Assembly (NCBI GenBank): GCA_021774335.1
Contig: JAJFJD010000020.1
Coordinates: 248,001 to 312,000 of the forward strand
Length of the DNA stretch: 64,000 nucleotides
Source of the DNA: Alphaproteobacteria bacterium
GTDB lineage: Bacteria; Pseudomonadota; Alphaproteobacteria; UBA8366
Direction of reading: 5' to 3'
Positions within the stretch are counted from its first letter, which is position 1. The number at the start of each line of letters is the position of its first letter. Under the pieces are notes generated by a model. The model ran no database searches. It saw only the letters and a list, made by a program, of their open reading frames with translations, and was not told where the DNA came from. This document shows positions 26,382 through 34,976 of the stretch, in pieces. The position numbers and the translations under genes are program-made.

Positions 26382-27743
26382 ATGGACAAAACCGCCGCCC
26401 AGCTCGTCGATTTCACCGCCGGCCTGCGCTATTCCGACATCCCCGCATCGACGATCAAGGCGGTGAAAGGCCGGCTGCTGGATTCCATGGGTTGTGCCAT
26501 GGCCGCGCTGGTAGCCCCGCCGGTACGCGCCGTGCGGCGGTTGGCAGTTCCCGTCGCCGGCAACGACGGTGCACGGATATTCGGCACGATGGTGCGCACG
26601 ACGCCGGACCTCGCCGCGCTCGTAAACGGCGCGATGGTCCGCTACTTGGACATGAGCGACGCCTATCTGATGACCAGCACCGCGCATCCGTCGGACAACA
26701 TTCCGGGGCTGATCGCCATCGCCGAGCAAACCGGCGCATCGGGTAAGGACCTGATCCAGGCCATCGTGATCTCCTACGAGATACAGTGCCGCTTGTGCCA
26801 AGCCGCCCCGTTCCAGGTCGCGGGTTGGGACCAGCCCGTCGCCGGCGCACCGGGGGCGGCGATGGCCGCCGGGCGGTTGTTGGGCCTTGACAAGGTACAG
26901 CTCCGCGATGCGTTGGCCCTCGCCGTCGTCCCCAACTTTGCCAGCAATCAAACGCGCAACGGCCAACTTTCCATGTGGAAAGGCGTCGCCGGTCCCAACG
27001 CCGCGCGCCAAGGCGTCTTCGCCGCACAACTCGCCGCCGCCGGGATGACTGGCCCGCAAGACCCGTTCGACGGGCCGGTCGGGCTGTGGAAACAAACCGT
27101 GGGCAAGCGCTATTCGGTGCAGATTCCGGAACGGCTCAAGGGCCATAAATTCATCATCGAGCAAACAAACATCAAAACCTTCCCCGTCCGCGACGCGATC
27201 CAAGTGCCGATCATGGCCGCGTTAAAACTGCGCGAGAAAGTGGATGTTGCCGATATCCAAACGCTTCGCATCGACACCTACGCCAAGCATTTCGCCGCGC
27301 CGATGAAGGACAAGGCATTGTGGACGCCGAAGACCCGCGAGTCCGCGGACCATTCGCTGCCCTTCTGCGTCGCGGCGGCGATGATCGATGGCGCGGTGAC
27401 ACCGGCGACATTTGAGACCGGCCGCTATCTCGACAAGGATATCCTGGCGCTGATCAAACGGCTCAAGATCACGCTGAACGACGACTTCGAAAAGGTCGCG
27501 CCCGCGACCCGAACCTGCCGCCTCATCGCGACGACCAAGGACGGCAAGGAAATCGCCGTGCAGCACCGGCAGACATTGCGCGATATCGAACGTGGACCGT
27601 CGAAACAAACATTCGAAGACAAGTTCCACCTTCTTGCTTCGGCAAGCCTGCCGGAAGACGCCCGCAGCGAGATGGCCGATCTGATCTGGTCGATCGACAA
27701 GGCCAAGACCATCGACCGCCTCGTCGACCTGACGGCGATTTGA
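26382..27743 (+). CDS. MmgE/PrpD family dehydratase-like protein
   Basis: A 453-residue MmgE/PrpD family protein. The family includes 2-methylcitrate dehydratase and iminodisuccinate epimerase. The all-helical domain starts at residue 4 (AQLVDFTAGLRYSDIP) and the conserved STAHPSDNIPGL, SYEIQCRL, and AFKMWKG-like SMWKGV segments are visible, with a mobile-loop region around residues 250-300. It is divergent from the two lyase genes, as expected for an alkylcitrate or alkylmalate pathway that needs a dehydratase or epimerase. Exact reaction unknown. A 9-residue spacing of a weak AGGACGCC ribosome site precedes the ATG. Confidence 0.85.
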   Translation: MDKTAAQLVDFTAGLRYSDIPASTIKAVKGRLLDSMGCAMAALVAPPVRAVRRLAVPVAGNDGARIFGTMVRTTPDLAALVNGAMVRYLDMSDAYLMTSTAHPSDNIPGLIAIAEQTGASGKDLIQAIVISYEIQCRLCQAAPFQVAGWDQPVAGAPGAAMAAGRLLGLDKVQLRDALALAVVPNFASNQTRNGQLSMWKGVAGPNAARQGVFAAQLAAAGMTGPQDPFDGPVGLWKQTVGKRYSVQIPERLKGHKFIIEQTNIKTFPVRDAIQVPIMAALKLREKVDVADIQTLRIDTYAKHFAAPMKDKALWTPKTRESADHSLPFCVAAAMIDGAVTPATFETGRYLDKDILALIKRLKITLNDDFEKVAPATRTCRLIATTKDGKEIAVQHRQTLRDIERGPSKQTFEDKFHLLASASLPEDARSEMADLIWSIDKAKTIDRLVDLTAI

Positions 27744-27818
27744 CGTGGGCATTGCTCCCGTCCGGGACCTATGCGACGGTTGGATAACTGATTTCTGGAC
27801 TCAATTGGGCGGGACATC

Positions 27819-28829
27819 ATGACGGCACAAGCGACATTGCCGCGCGTCGCGGTTATCGGAACCGGCGGAACGATCTCCTCGGTCGGCAAGAACAGCATGG
27901 ACATTGCGACCTATGCCGAGAACAAGAAGAAATACGAGGTCGATGAGCTGCTGGCGCAGTTTCCGGAAACCGGACAGGTCGCCGACCTTCTGATGATTCG
28001 CTTCCGTGCGGTCGGCAGCACCGAGATCGGCCCGGCGGAATGGCTCGAACTTCACGCGGTGATCCACAAGACCGCCGCCGACAACCCCGACCTCGCCGGG
28101 ATCGTGCTGACCCACGGCACGGCGACGCTTGAGGAAACCGCCTATTTCATGAACCTGACGGTCAAGCTCGACATCCCCGTCGTGCTGGTCGGCGCGCAGC
28201 GCCCGGCCACCTCGATCAGCACCGACGCTGGATTGAATCTGGTCAACGCGATCCGGGTCGCCGGTGCGCCACAGTCGCGCGGCCTCGGGGTCCTTGCCGT
28301 CCTGAACGACGAGATCCACAGCGCGCGCGACGTCACCAAGACCTCGACGCTGCGGCTGCAGACCTTCAAGAGTCATGACTTCGGCCTGCTCGGCCACGCC
28401 GACGCGGATCAGGTGATCTATTACCGAACGCCGGTGCGGAAGCGCGCCCCCGATACCGAATTCGATGTCGCCGGAATGGACAGTCTGCCGCGCGTCGACA
28501 TCGTGCCGGGTTACGCGGGCGCAGACGGTACGGCCATCGACGCCTTCGTCGCGGCCGGGGCAAAGGGGCTGATCGCTGCCGGATTGCTGCCGGGCTTCAA
28601 CACCAAGGCGCAAGTCGAGACTTACAACACAGCGGCCGCCAAGGGCGTCATCATCGCGCAGAGCACCCGCAACAGCAGCGGCCGCGTGGTGAAGGTGAAC
28701 AGCGGGCGGCCCGACATCTGCGTGCTGGCGGACAATCTGCCGCCGCAGAAGGCGCGCATCCTGCTGATGCTGGCGTTGACCCGGTCGAGCGACCCGGCCG
28801 ACATCCAGCGCATGTTCGAAACCTATTAG
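27819..28829 (+). CDS. L-asparaginase-like protein with altered active-site motif
   Basis: A 336-residue type II-like asparaginase/glutaminase fold. The first catalytic segment GTGGTIS (residues 14-20) is intact. The second, THGTATLEET near residues 98-107, has alanine at position 102 where active asparaginases have aspartate (HGTDT). The lysine of the VTKTSTLRLQTF region is present. The Asp binds the substrate ammonium and belongs to the catalytic group, so loss may abolish or change activity. No signal peptide, so a cytosolic protein. It is followed after 12 bp by sfsA on the same strand. It could still be an amidase for another substrate. Confidence 0.8.
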   Translation: MTAQATLPRVAVIGTGGTISSVGKNSMDIATYAENKKKYEVDELLAQFPETGQVADLLMIRFRAVGSTEIGPAEWLELHAVIHKTAADNPDLAGIVLTHGTATLEETAYFMNLTVKLDIPVVLVGAQRPATSISTDAGLNLVNAIRVAGAPQSRGLGVLAVLNDEIHSARDVTKTSTLRLQTFKSHDFGLLGHADADQVIYYRTPVRKRAPDTEFDVAGMDSLPRVDIVPGYAGADGTAIDAFVAAGAKGLIAAGLLPGFNTKAQVETYNTAAAKGVIIAQSTRNSSGRVVKVNSGRPDICVLADNLPPQKARILLMLALTRSSDPADIQRMFETY

Positions 28830-28841
28830 GTCCAACGTCAC

Positions 28842-29555
28842 ATGCAGTTCCCCGACCCGCTGGTACGCGGCACGCTGATCCAGCGCTACAAACGCTTTCT
28901 CAGTGACATCGAAATGGAAGGCGGCGAGACGATTACCGCCCATGTCGCCAATCCCGGCTCGATGATCGGCCTGGCGGAACCCGGTTCCGAGGTCTGGCTG
29001 TCGCCGAACCGCAATCCAAAAGCCAAGCTCGACTGGCGCTGGGAACTCGTGAAGGTCGGCGACCACCTCGTCGGCGTGAACACCTCGCACCCCAACAAAC
29101 TGGTCGAAGAGGCGATCGCCCGCGACGGCATCGCCGAATTGACCGGCTACGACACGCTGCGGCGCGAAGTGAAATACGGCCAGAACAGCCGCATCGATAT
29201 TCTGCTCGAAGACGCGGCCAAACCCGACTGCTATGTCGAGATCAAGAACGTGAATCTGAAACGCGCCCAGCCGGGCCGGGAAACCGCTGCCGAATTCCCG
29301 GACGCCGTCACCAAGCGCGGCGCGAAACACCTGGTCGAACTCAGCGACATGGTGGCCGAAGGGCATCGCGCGGTGATGCTGTACCTGGTGCAGCGCGGCG
29401 ATTGTGACCACCTGCGCATCGCGGGTGACATCGACCCAGGTTACGCCGAGGCCCTGGATGCCGCGACAACGGCCGGCGTGGAGGTCCATTGTTATGTCTG
29501 CGACATGCGGCACGACGGCATCGACGTGGCGAACGCACTGCCGGTGAAACTTTGA
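28842..29555 (+). CDS. sfsA: DNA/RNA nuclease SfsA
   Basis: A 237-residue SfsA protein. The N-terminal OB-type region (TLIQRYKRFLSDIEM, TAHVANPGSMIGL) and the C-terminal nuclease-like part with RIDILLE and EIKNVNL (PD-(D/E)XK-like Asp, Glu and Lys), followed by FPDAVTKRGAKHLVEL, all match. SfsA was first described as a sugar fermentation stimulation protein and is now regarded as a nucleic-acid nuclease. It follows the asparaginase-like gene by 12 bp. In related alphaproteobacteria I recall sfsA next to map and radC; here they are 15 kb apart. Confidence 0.95.
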   Translation: MQFPDPLVRGTLIQRYKRFLSDIEMEGGETITAHVANPGSMIGLAEPGSEVWLSPNRNPKAKLDWRWELVKVGDHLVGVNTSHPNKLVEEAIARDGIAELTGYDTLRREVKYGQNSRIDILLEDAAKPDCYVEIKNVNLKRAQPGRETAAEFPDAVTKRGAKHLVELSDMVAEGHRAVMLYLVQRGDCDHLRIAGDIDPGYAEALDAATTAGVEVHCYVCDMRHDGIDVANALPVKL

Positions 29556-29584
29556 TGGCATCGGGCCGCACTACCATCTCTGAT

Positions 29585-30520
29585 CTAGAGGCCCGGAAAA
29601 TCAACAGATAGAGCGGCGTGATCGCTGGCATGGGGCCGATGGGCGCCGACGCCCGCAAGCCGGGCGCCCGTATACCGCTCGGCATCGCGGTCGAGGCCAA
29701 TCCGCAGAATCTCCGGCCGGGCATCTGGCCACTGCGCTGCAAGGGCGGGGGACGCCAAAAGCGCATCCGGGCAGGTATAGACGGCCGAATGAGGCTGGTG
29801 AAAGGTCCATCGTTCTTGGGCCGGGATGCGGGAGAGCAAATCCACCGCGAAGTCCTGGAATACCGGCGCAAATGTGCGCTCGGGATCCGTTTCGGCAACG
29901 GCCGGTTCGTTTAGGTCGCCGACTATGAGCCAGAGGTTTTCCGCAGGAACATCAAAGCGGCGCTCGATAAGGCGACGAACCGCGGCCGCCTCCAACCGCC
30001 GTATTTCAAACACCGACGCCGTGTCCGGATACGGCGCCTTAAAGTGACACACAAAAGCGGATAGGCGGCCGACCGACACTTCAAGGCAGTCGCGCCGGAA
30101 TATGCGGTCGTCAGAGCCGAGAGCGGTGGCGTTATTCAAACCGAGCGACGATGGGGTCTCCGCCGCATGACCCGTGACATCGTCGATCGGCAAGCGGCTC
30201 ATCACGGCAACGTTCAGGCCGCGTCCATCATTGCCCGGAAGGCACACTCGATATGGATACGGCGGCACGCCACCGGGCACGAGCACCCTATCGTGGAAAT
30301 AATCGAGGGTTTCCTGATTGAATACCTCTTGTAGGCTGACGACATCGGCGTCCGCCGTCTTCAGAACGGCAGCCGTCAGGCGTCGGTCGACGCCATCAAG
30401 CGCCGCAGCGTCTGTTTCGAGATCTTCTTCAAGGTCTTCGTCGCGCGCGCCGTCCAGACGAGCCGCCCCATCGCGAACGCGAAGTCGCATATTCTGGACA
30501 TTGAAAGATGCAATCCGCAC
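29585..30520 (-). CDS. Endonuclease/exonuclease/phosphatase family protein
   Basis: A 311-residue EEP-fold protein. FNVQNMRLR at residues 6-14, VVSLQEV (metal-binding Glu), IVGDLNEP (Asp-Asn pair) and the C-terminal ASDHAALSVD (catalytic Asp-His) form the active site of the DNase I-like superfamily. There is no signal peptide, so I expect a cytosolic nuclease or phosphodiesterase. Substrate unknown. It is convergent with sfsA and is followed at the far side by an unrecognised gene. The ATG at 30520 has a reasonable purine-rich region in front of it. Confidence 0.8.
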   Translation of the reverse strand: MRIASFNVQNMRLRVRDGAARLDGARDEDLEEDLETDAAALDGVDRRLTAAVLKTADADVVSLQEVFNQETLDYFHDRVLVPGGVPPYPYRVCLPGNDGRGLNVAVMSRLPIDDVTGHAAETPSSLGLNNATALGSDDRIFRRDCLEVSVGRLSAFVCHFKAPYPDTASVFEIRRLEAAAVRRLIERRFDVPAENLWLIVGDLNEPAVAETDPERTFAPVFQDFAVDLLSRIPAQERWTFHQPHSAVYTCPDALLASPALAAQWPDARPEILRIGLDRDAERYTGARLAGVGAHRPHASDHAALSVDFPGL

Positions 30521-30581
30521 GGCTTTCCAATTCTCCGCCGCCCTGCCGGTGACGCGTTAGCCGGCGTATCGCTTTCCGTCT

Positions 30582-31163
30582 TTACCGGGGCTCGGTCCAA
30601 CTCTCCGAGAATGCCAGGGAACAGGTACTGAACGGCCGGCCTTCCCGCTCCCGCGGCCAGGCCCGGCCCGGTGCATCCTCGCCATTGATCGACAATCGCG
30701 CGCCAAGCGCCGGCACGAACACGGTGCACACGCCAACCGGCCGGTCACCGGGTTTGTCGCCTGGATATGTATGAATGAGCATCGGGTCGCCGAGGTCGAA
30801 CCATGACAGCACCACCTCCTCATCCGCCGCCCGGATGGTTTCAGTCCAATCCTTCTGCGCATCGCCGGATCTGGTGAACGCTGCATCGGTCATGGCAATG
30901 CCCTGATCCGCCAGTTCCGCATTCAGCAGCCCCTGAATGCCCGACTGCAACCACCGCGTCATGTCCCCATTGTCGGTGTAGATCCGCCACGCATTCTGCG
31001 TCAGCTCACTTTTGACGAACAAGACATGGCCGCCCCCGGCGGGGCTGAAGATGATGCGCCAGAAACTGGCGTTTGTCGTGTAATCGTCGCTGTCATCCAC
31101 GCTGAGGCGAATGAACGGATTTTCGCCCGTCAGCAACACGCGATTGGGATCTGCAACGCTCAT
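30582..31163 (-). CDS. Conserved hypothetical protein
   Basis: A 193-residue cytosolic-looking protein with no motif I recognise. It is acidic, with a beta-rich N-terminal half (NPFIRLSVDDSDDYTTNASFWRIIF) and repeated W-containing strands, and a C-terminal region with PGDKPGDRPVGVCTVF and GRAWPREREGRPFSTCSLAFSE (quoted in pieces from the reading). The end resembles a ligand-binding barrel. It starts at 31163 with a purine-rich upstream region and lies 106 bp from the dioxygenase on the same strand. Function unknown. Confidence 0.6.
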   Translation of the reverse strand: MSVADPNRVLLTGENPFIRLSVDDSDDYTTNASFWRIIFSPAGGGHVLFVKSELTQNAWRIYTDNGDMTRWLQSGIQGLLNAELADQGIAMTDAAFTRSGDAQKDWTETIRAADEEVVLSWFDLGDPMLIHTYPGDKPGDRPVGVCTVFVPALGARLSINGEDAPGRAWPREREGRPFSTCSLAFSESWTEPR

Positions 31164-31269
31164 GCTTCAATCCTTCCAATTGCTCATCTTGGGATAGCGG
31201 CTGGACAACGAATAGCATTGTCCTTCGCAGGCACCTGCGAGTCACCGTCTTTCGAAATCGCGCCCTAGC

Positions 31270-32124
31270 TTAGGTCCGGTTGGGGTCCGCGCCGCCATAG
31301 ACTTCGGTCGGCGGCAGGGGACTGCCGGCGAATATGTTCTTGCCGGTCTTCTTGGTCGTGTTGCGCCACGCGGCCAGTTCCGCCGGGCCGAATTCCGTTT
31401 TCGGCGACGGGTCGACATCGACATGCCCATAGGTATCGACCCCGCGTACCAACATCCCGGAATCGCGATGCGCCCGGACTTCGGTATGCGTCGGCATCAT
31501 TTCGACCAGCAGGATAAGGCGGCGTTCGTCCGATAGGTTAACGCCGGAGCTGTGGATGATCCCGGCGTTGAACAGGCCTATCTCACCCGGTTTCAACACG
31601 ATATCGGCGGCTTTCGCTTCGTCTATATCCGCCGTGATGTACTGACCGCGCGACAGGATGCTTTCCGGGTTACCCGTATCCTCATGCGGCAGAACACCGG
31701 TCTTGTGCGATCCGGGTATGACCTTGAGACAGCCATGCGCCACGGTGCATTCCGCGAGCGCCAGCGCGCCGATCACCAGGATCGGTTTGATCGGGTTATA
31801 CGCGCCGTCCTGATGCCACCCCGCGTGGGTCCTGCCGTCTGGGTCCTTGATCCGAAAGGCCATGCTGTAACACAGGATGTTCGGCCCGATGAGGTCTTCG
31901 TAGACATCGAGGATGCCCGGGTGCCGCGCGATGTCCTCGACCCACGGGCACAGCAGGTGCGATTTGCTCTTCAGCTTTTTCACATCGTCCGGGTATTTCG
32001 CCTCGAACCGCTCGAGGCAACCACGGAAATGCGCGACCTCCTCCGGCGAGAGGACGGGGACCGGCGACAGGAATCCGTGCGTTTGGAAATGCTCGACCGC
32101 TTCGTCGGAAAGAACCTTCGGCAT
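31270..32124 (-). CDS. Phytanoyl-CoA dioxygenase (PhyH) family protein
   Basis: A 284-residue Fe(II)/2-oxoglutarate-dependent dioxygenase. The HxD motif is in WHQDGAY and the distal His in GIIHSSGVNLSDERRL, where the arginine that binds 2-oxoglutarate follows as well. Segments ILCYSMAFRIK and LKVIPGSHKTG are typical of PhyH proteins. The ATG at 32124 gives MPKVLSDEAV; the frame reaches 32193 but would overlap leuD by 32 bp. Likely function is hydroxylation of a small molecule, such as phytanoyl-CoA or a natural product. It follows the leuCD pair on the same strand with a 37-bp gap, so it may belong to the same transcript. Confidence 0.85.
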   Translation of the reverse strand: MPKVLSDEAVEHFQTHGFLSPVPVLSPEEVAHFRGCLERFEAKYPDDVKKLKSKSHLLCPWVEDIARHPGILDVYEDLIGPNILCYSMAFRIKDPDGRTHAGWHQDGAYNPIKPILVIGALALAECTVAHGCLKVIPGSHKTGVLPHEDTGNPESILSRGQYITADIDEAKAADIVLKPGEIGLFNAGIIHSSGVNLSDERRLILLVEMMPTHTEVRAHRDSGMLVRGVDTYGHVDVDPSPKTEFGPAELAAWRNTTKKTGKNIFAGSPLPPTEVYGGADPNRT

Positions 32125-32161
32125 CTCTACATCCCTTACGTCAATTTCAAATGTCGCACCG

Positions 32162-32776
32162 TCATGCCTTGGCGGACAGCCACGGTATTTCATTCTTCAG
32201 CGCCGCTTCATGCGCGGCAATCTCGTCCTCGTACTGCATGGTGAGGTCGATATCGTCCAAACCGTTCAACAATACATGCTTACGGAAGTTGTCGACCTCG
32301 AAGGTGTAGGCCGTGCCATCGGGGCCGATATAGCTTTGGGCGTCGAGATCGATGCTCATGACCGACCCCGGGTCCGCATGCAATTGGCCGCGCAACAGGT
32401 CGCAGGTGTCCGCATCCTGCATAAAGGTCAGCAACCCGTTTTTGCTCGCATTGTTGAAGAAGATATCTCCGAAGCTGGGTGCGATCACCGCACGAAAGCC
32501 ATAGGCAACCAGCGCATGCACCGCGCTTTCACGTGACGACCCGCAGGCAAAGTTGACGTTTGCGACCAGAATCTTGGCGTCGCGGAACGGCGCTTGGTTC
32601 AAAATGAAGTCCGGCCGCTCCGAGCCGTTTCCCTCAAAGCGCAGATCATGAAACAGGACCTTCGCCCAATCGGCGTCCCAACGTACCAGAAACCGCCCCG
32701 GCGTAATCTGGTCGGTGTCGGTATTCAGCCGGTCAAAAGGCGCGGCCACCGCGGTCAATGTCGTGAAGGCTTCCAT
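32162..32776 (-). CDS. leuD: 3-isopropylmalate dehydratase small subunit-like (set 2)
   Basis: A 204-residue LeuD-type protein with a full-length bacterial architecture: RLNTDTDQITPGRF, the substrate loop FACGSSRESAVHAL (with intact SSRES), VIAPSFGDIFFNNASKNGLL and the C-terminal VDNFRKHVLLNGLDDIDLT. This matches biosynthetic LeuD well. It overlaps the stop of leuC by one base and is probably translated from the same message. The partner large subunit, however, has an unusual cluster loop, and a second LeuCD-like set is present at 22620, so the pathway assignment is not certain. Confidence 0.85.
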   Translation of the reverse strand: MEAFTTLTAVAAPFDRLNTDTDQITPGRFLVRWDADWAKVLFHDLRFEGNGSERPDFILNQAPFRDAKILVANVNFACGSSRESAVHALVAYGFRAVIAPSFGDIFFNNASKNGLLTFMQDADTCDLLRGQLHADPGSVMSIDLDAQSYIGPDGTAYTFEVDNFRKHVLLNGLDDIDLTMQYEDEIAAHEAALKNEIPWLSAKA

Positions 32777-34185
32777 CAGGCATTCTCCTCCAGCGTGCGA
32801 ACATCGGTGAACTTACCGGTCACCGCGGCCGCCGCCGCCATCGCCGCACTCATCAGATGGGTACGAACACCCGGTCCCTGGCGGCCGACGAAGTTCCGGT
32901 TCGACGTGGACGCCCACCGTTCCTGCGGCTTGCCGATGTCACCGTTAAATCCGCAGCACATGGAGCAGCCGGCCTCGCGCCACTCGAAACCCGCCTCGGT
33001 GAAAATGCGGTCGAGGCCCTCGGCCTCCGCCTGCGCCTTAACCTGTCCGGACCCTGGCACGACCATCGCGAAGGTCGCGGCCTTGCGGCCCTTCACCACC
33101 GCGGCGGCGGCGCGCAGATCCGACAGCCGCCCATTTGTGCAGGAGCCGATGAAAACGCCATCCACCGTAAGATCGCTGAGCGGCGCACCCGCCTGCAGGC
33201 CCATATAGTCGATCGTGCTTTCCAGCGCCGCCCGCTTTCCGGCGTCCGCCTCGTCCGCCGGGTCGGGGACCGCGCCGGTCACCGGCAGCGCATTCTCCGG
33301 GCTGGTGCCCCAGGTCATCGTCGGTGCGATGTCGCCGGCGTCGATGGTTACCTCGCGGTCGAACACCGCCCCGTCATCGGTCGGCAGCGTCTTCCAGAAA
33401 GCCAGCGCCGTTTCCCAGTCCGCATCCTGCGGCGCGAAAGGCCGGCCCTTGAGATAGTCATACGTCGTGTCGTCCGGCGCGATCATGCCGGCACGGCCGC
33501 CCGCCTCGATCGACATGTTGCAGACGGTCAACCGCTCCTCGATCGACATGCCGCGGATCGTCGATCCCGCGTATTCGATGACATGGCCGGTAGCACCCTG
33601 CGCACCGATCTCACCGATGATGTGCAGGATCACGTCCTTCGCGGTGACGCCAAAGCCGCGCTCCCCATCGACGGTGATGCGCATGGTCTTCGGCTTGCGC
33701 TGCCACAGGCATTGCGTCGCCATCACATGGTAATGCTCGGTCGAGCCGATGCCGAAGGCGAAGGCGCCGAGCGCGCCATGCGTCGAAGTGTGTGAGTCGC
33801 CACAGACGATCAACAGGCCCGGCTGGGTTAACCCTTGTTCGGGCCCGACCACATGAACGATGCCGCGGCGCGGATCGCCGAGCGTGAAGAACGTAACGCC
33901 GAACTCCTCCGCGTTCGGCGCGCACAAGGCGACACGCTCGCGCCGGTCCGGATCGTCGATGTCGTCGAGGGTCGGCCCCTTGGTTGAGATGTAGTGGTCC
34001 GCGGTGCCAAATATCAGATCGGGCCGGCGCAGTTTCCGCCCCTCCGCACGCAACCGGGCAAAGCCCCGTCCCGACCCTTCATGTGCCAGATGGCGATCCA
34101 CATAGAGCAATGACTGTCCGTCGTCGCGCGTCAGGATGCACGCCCGATCCCAAATCTTCTCGAACATGGTGCGCGGTGCTGCCAC
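32776..34185 (-). CDS. leuC: 3-isopropylmalate dehydratase large subunit-like (set 2)
   Basis: A 469-residue LeuC-like iron-sulfur hydratase. It begins TMFEKIWDRACI, and has VCGDSHTSTHGALGAFAFGIG, FIGSCTNGRLSDLRAAA and the cluster ligand segment REAGCSMCCGFNGD. In canonical LeuC this loop reads GCSMCLAMN, so the CCGFNGD variant is notable. All three Fe-S cysteines still appear present, plus one extra Cys. It heads a tight leuCD pair (1-bp overlap). Family role is dehydration/rehydration of 2-isopropylmalate in leucine synthesis; a related hydroxy acid is an alternative, as the next gene is a PhyH dioxygenase. Confidence 0.8.
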   Translation of the reverse strand: MAAPRTMFEKIWDRACILTRDDGQSLLYVDRHLAHEGSGRGFARLRAEGRKLRRPDLIFGTADHYISTKGPTLDDIDDPDRRERVALCAPNAEEFGVTFFTLGDPRRGIVHVVGPEQGLTQPGLLIVCGDSHTSTHGALGAFAFGIGSTEHYHVMATQCLWQRKPKTMRITVDGERGFGVTAKDVILHIIGEIGAQGATGHVIEYAGSTIRGMSIEERLTVCNMSIEAGGRAGMIAPDDTTYDYLKGRPFAPQDADWETALAFWKTLPTDDGAVFDREVTIDAGDIAPTMTWGTSPENALPVTGAVPDPADEADAGKRAALESTIDYMGLQAGAPLSDLTVDGVFIGSCTNGRLSDLRAAAAVVKGRKAATFAMVVPGSGQVKAQAEAEGLDRIFTEAGFEWREAGCSMCCGFNGDIGKPQERWASTSNRNFVGRQGPGVRTHLMSAAMAAAAAVTGKFTDVRTLEENA

Positions 34186-34313
34186 AGTCGACTCCCTGCA
34201 TCGGTTGTTGATTTTCCTTGCGGAACCTTAGCATAGGACGAGGCCGCCACGGAATTTCGCACGACTGTATGGATCGATACATCGCTTCCCGTAAAAAGAA
34301 TAAACGGGAACCA

Positions 34314-34901
34314 TCACGCCGCAGCCGCCATGGCTCCCATGCGCCCGGCCCGCCCGATCCATTTTCCAATCTTCGTATCGTCGGCCAGTTTCACGGACCC
34401 GAACTGCACCATCCGTTTGGTCTTGATGCCGCAGAATCCGAGAACCTGATTCTTCATCACTCGCCGCGCCGGCTTCCGGTAAAGCAGTGTGTCCAACATC
34501 GGCGGCGTATCCGACGTGATGATGACATCCGCCGTCTTGCCCTTGAGGAGCTTATCCCAGGCAACGCCCTTCTCGCGATACTTGTACCCAAACCCCGGCA
34601 AAAGTGCCCGGTCGAGCACCGCCTTCGCCTTGGTCGGCATCGCACCCCACCAATAGGGATGCACGAAGAGCAAATGGTCAGCCCAGGCGATGTTGTCCTG
34701 CCATGCTTGAAGATCCGGCTCCAACGGCGGCATACGGTCCCCATACCCTTCGAAAGCGGGATCGAAAGACATGTCGCAGAGATCGATTCGCCGTAGTTCC
34801 GAGCCGCTGCTTGTCCCCCCGGCCTGATAGGCATCGGCAAGACCGCCGCACAATGATTCAGATTTTGGGTGAGCCAACCAGATAAAGATGCGTTTTGGCA
34901 T
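34314..34901 (-). CDS. Flavodoxin-fold NAD(P)H-dependent oxidoreductase
   Basis: A 195-residue NADPH:quinone-oxidoreductase-like protein of the Flavodoxin_2 (MdaB/KefF) type. It starts MPKRIFIWLAHPKSESLCGG, and contains IDLCDMSFDP, ADHLLFVHPYWWGAMPTKAKAVLDR and a GKTADVIITSDTPP segment, the FMN/FAD-contacting parts of the family. The ATG at 34901 is preferred over the frame start at 34940. It is divergent from a TetR regulator only 75 bp away, with strong palindromes between them, so it is almost certainly controlled by that repressor. Likely role: two-electron quinone or electrophile reduction under stress. Confidence 0.85.
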   Translation of the reverse strand: MPKRIFIWLAHPKSESLCGGLADAYQAGGTSSGSELRRIDLCDMSFDPAFEGYGDRMPPLEPDLQAWQDNIAWADHLLFVHPYWWGAMPTKAKAVLDRALLPGFGYKYREKGVAWDKLLKGKTADVIITSDTPPMLDTLLYRKPARRVMKNQVLGFCGIKTKRMVQFGSVKLADDTKIGKWIGRAGRMGAMAAAA

Positions 34902-34917
34902 GGTTTTTCCTCTGTTG

Positions 34918-34975
34918 CTTGACACGGTGTAAATTGACAACGCGTCAAGTACGCGGTACTTTACATGATGTCAAG
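34918..34975. promoter_or_regulatory. Nested palindromic operators between oxidoreductase and tetR
   Basis: Three inverted repeats overlap in 58 bp. The outer pair is CTTGACACGGTGTAAA (34918-34933) and TTTACATGATGTCAAG (34960-34975), with 13 of 16 positions complementary. Inside are TTGAC/GTCAA around five bases (34934-34948) and AAGTAC-GCG-GTACTT, a perfect 6-bp-arm palindrome (34947-34961). The set probably binds the TetR dimers, covering both divergent promoters and the tetR start. Confidence 0.7.
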
Positions 34976-34976
34976 C

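Noticed and set aside
27801-29561. Reverse-strand frame of 586 codons across the asparaginase-like gene and sfsA
   Set aside because: It spans two well-supported forward genes and their 12-bp junction, and its translation has no recognised domain.
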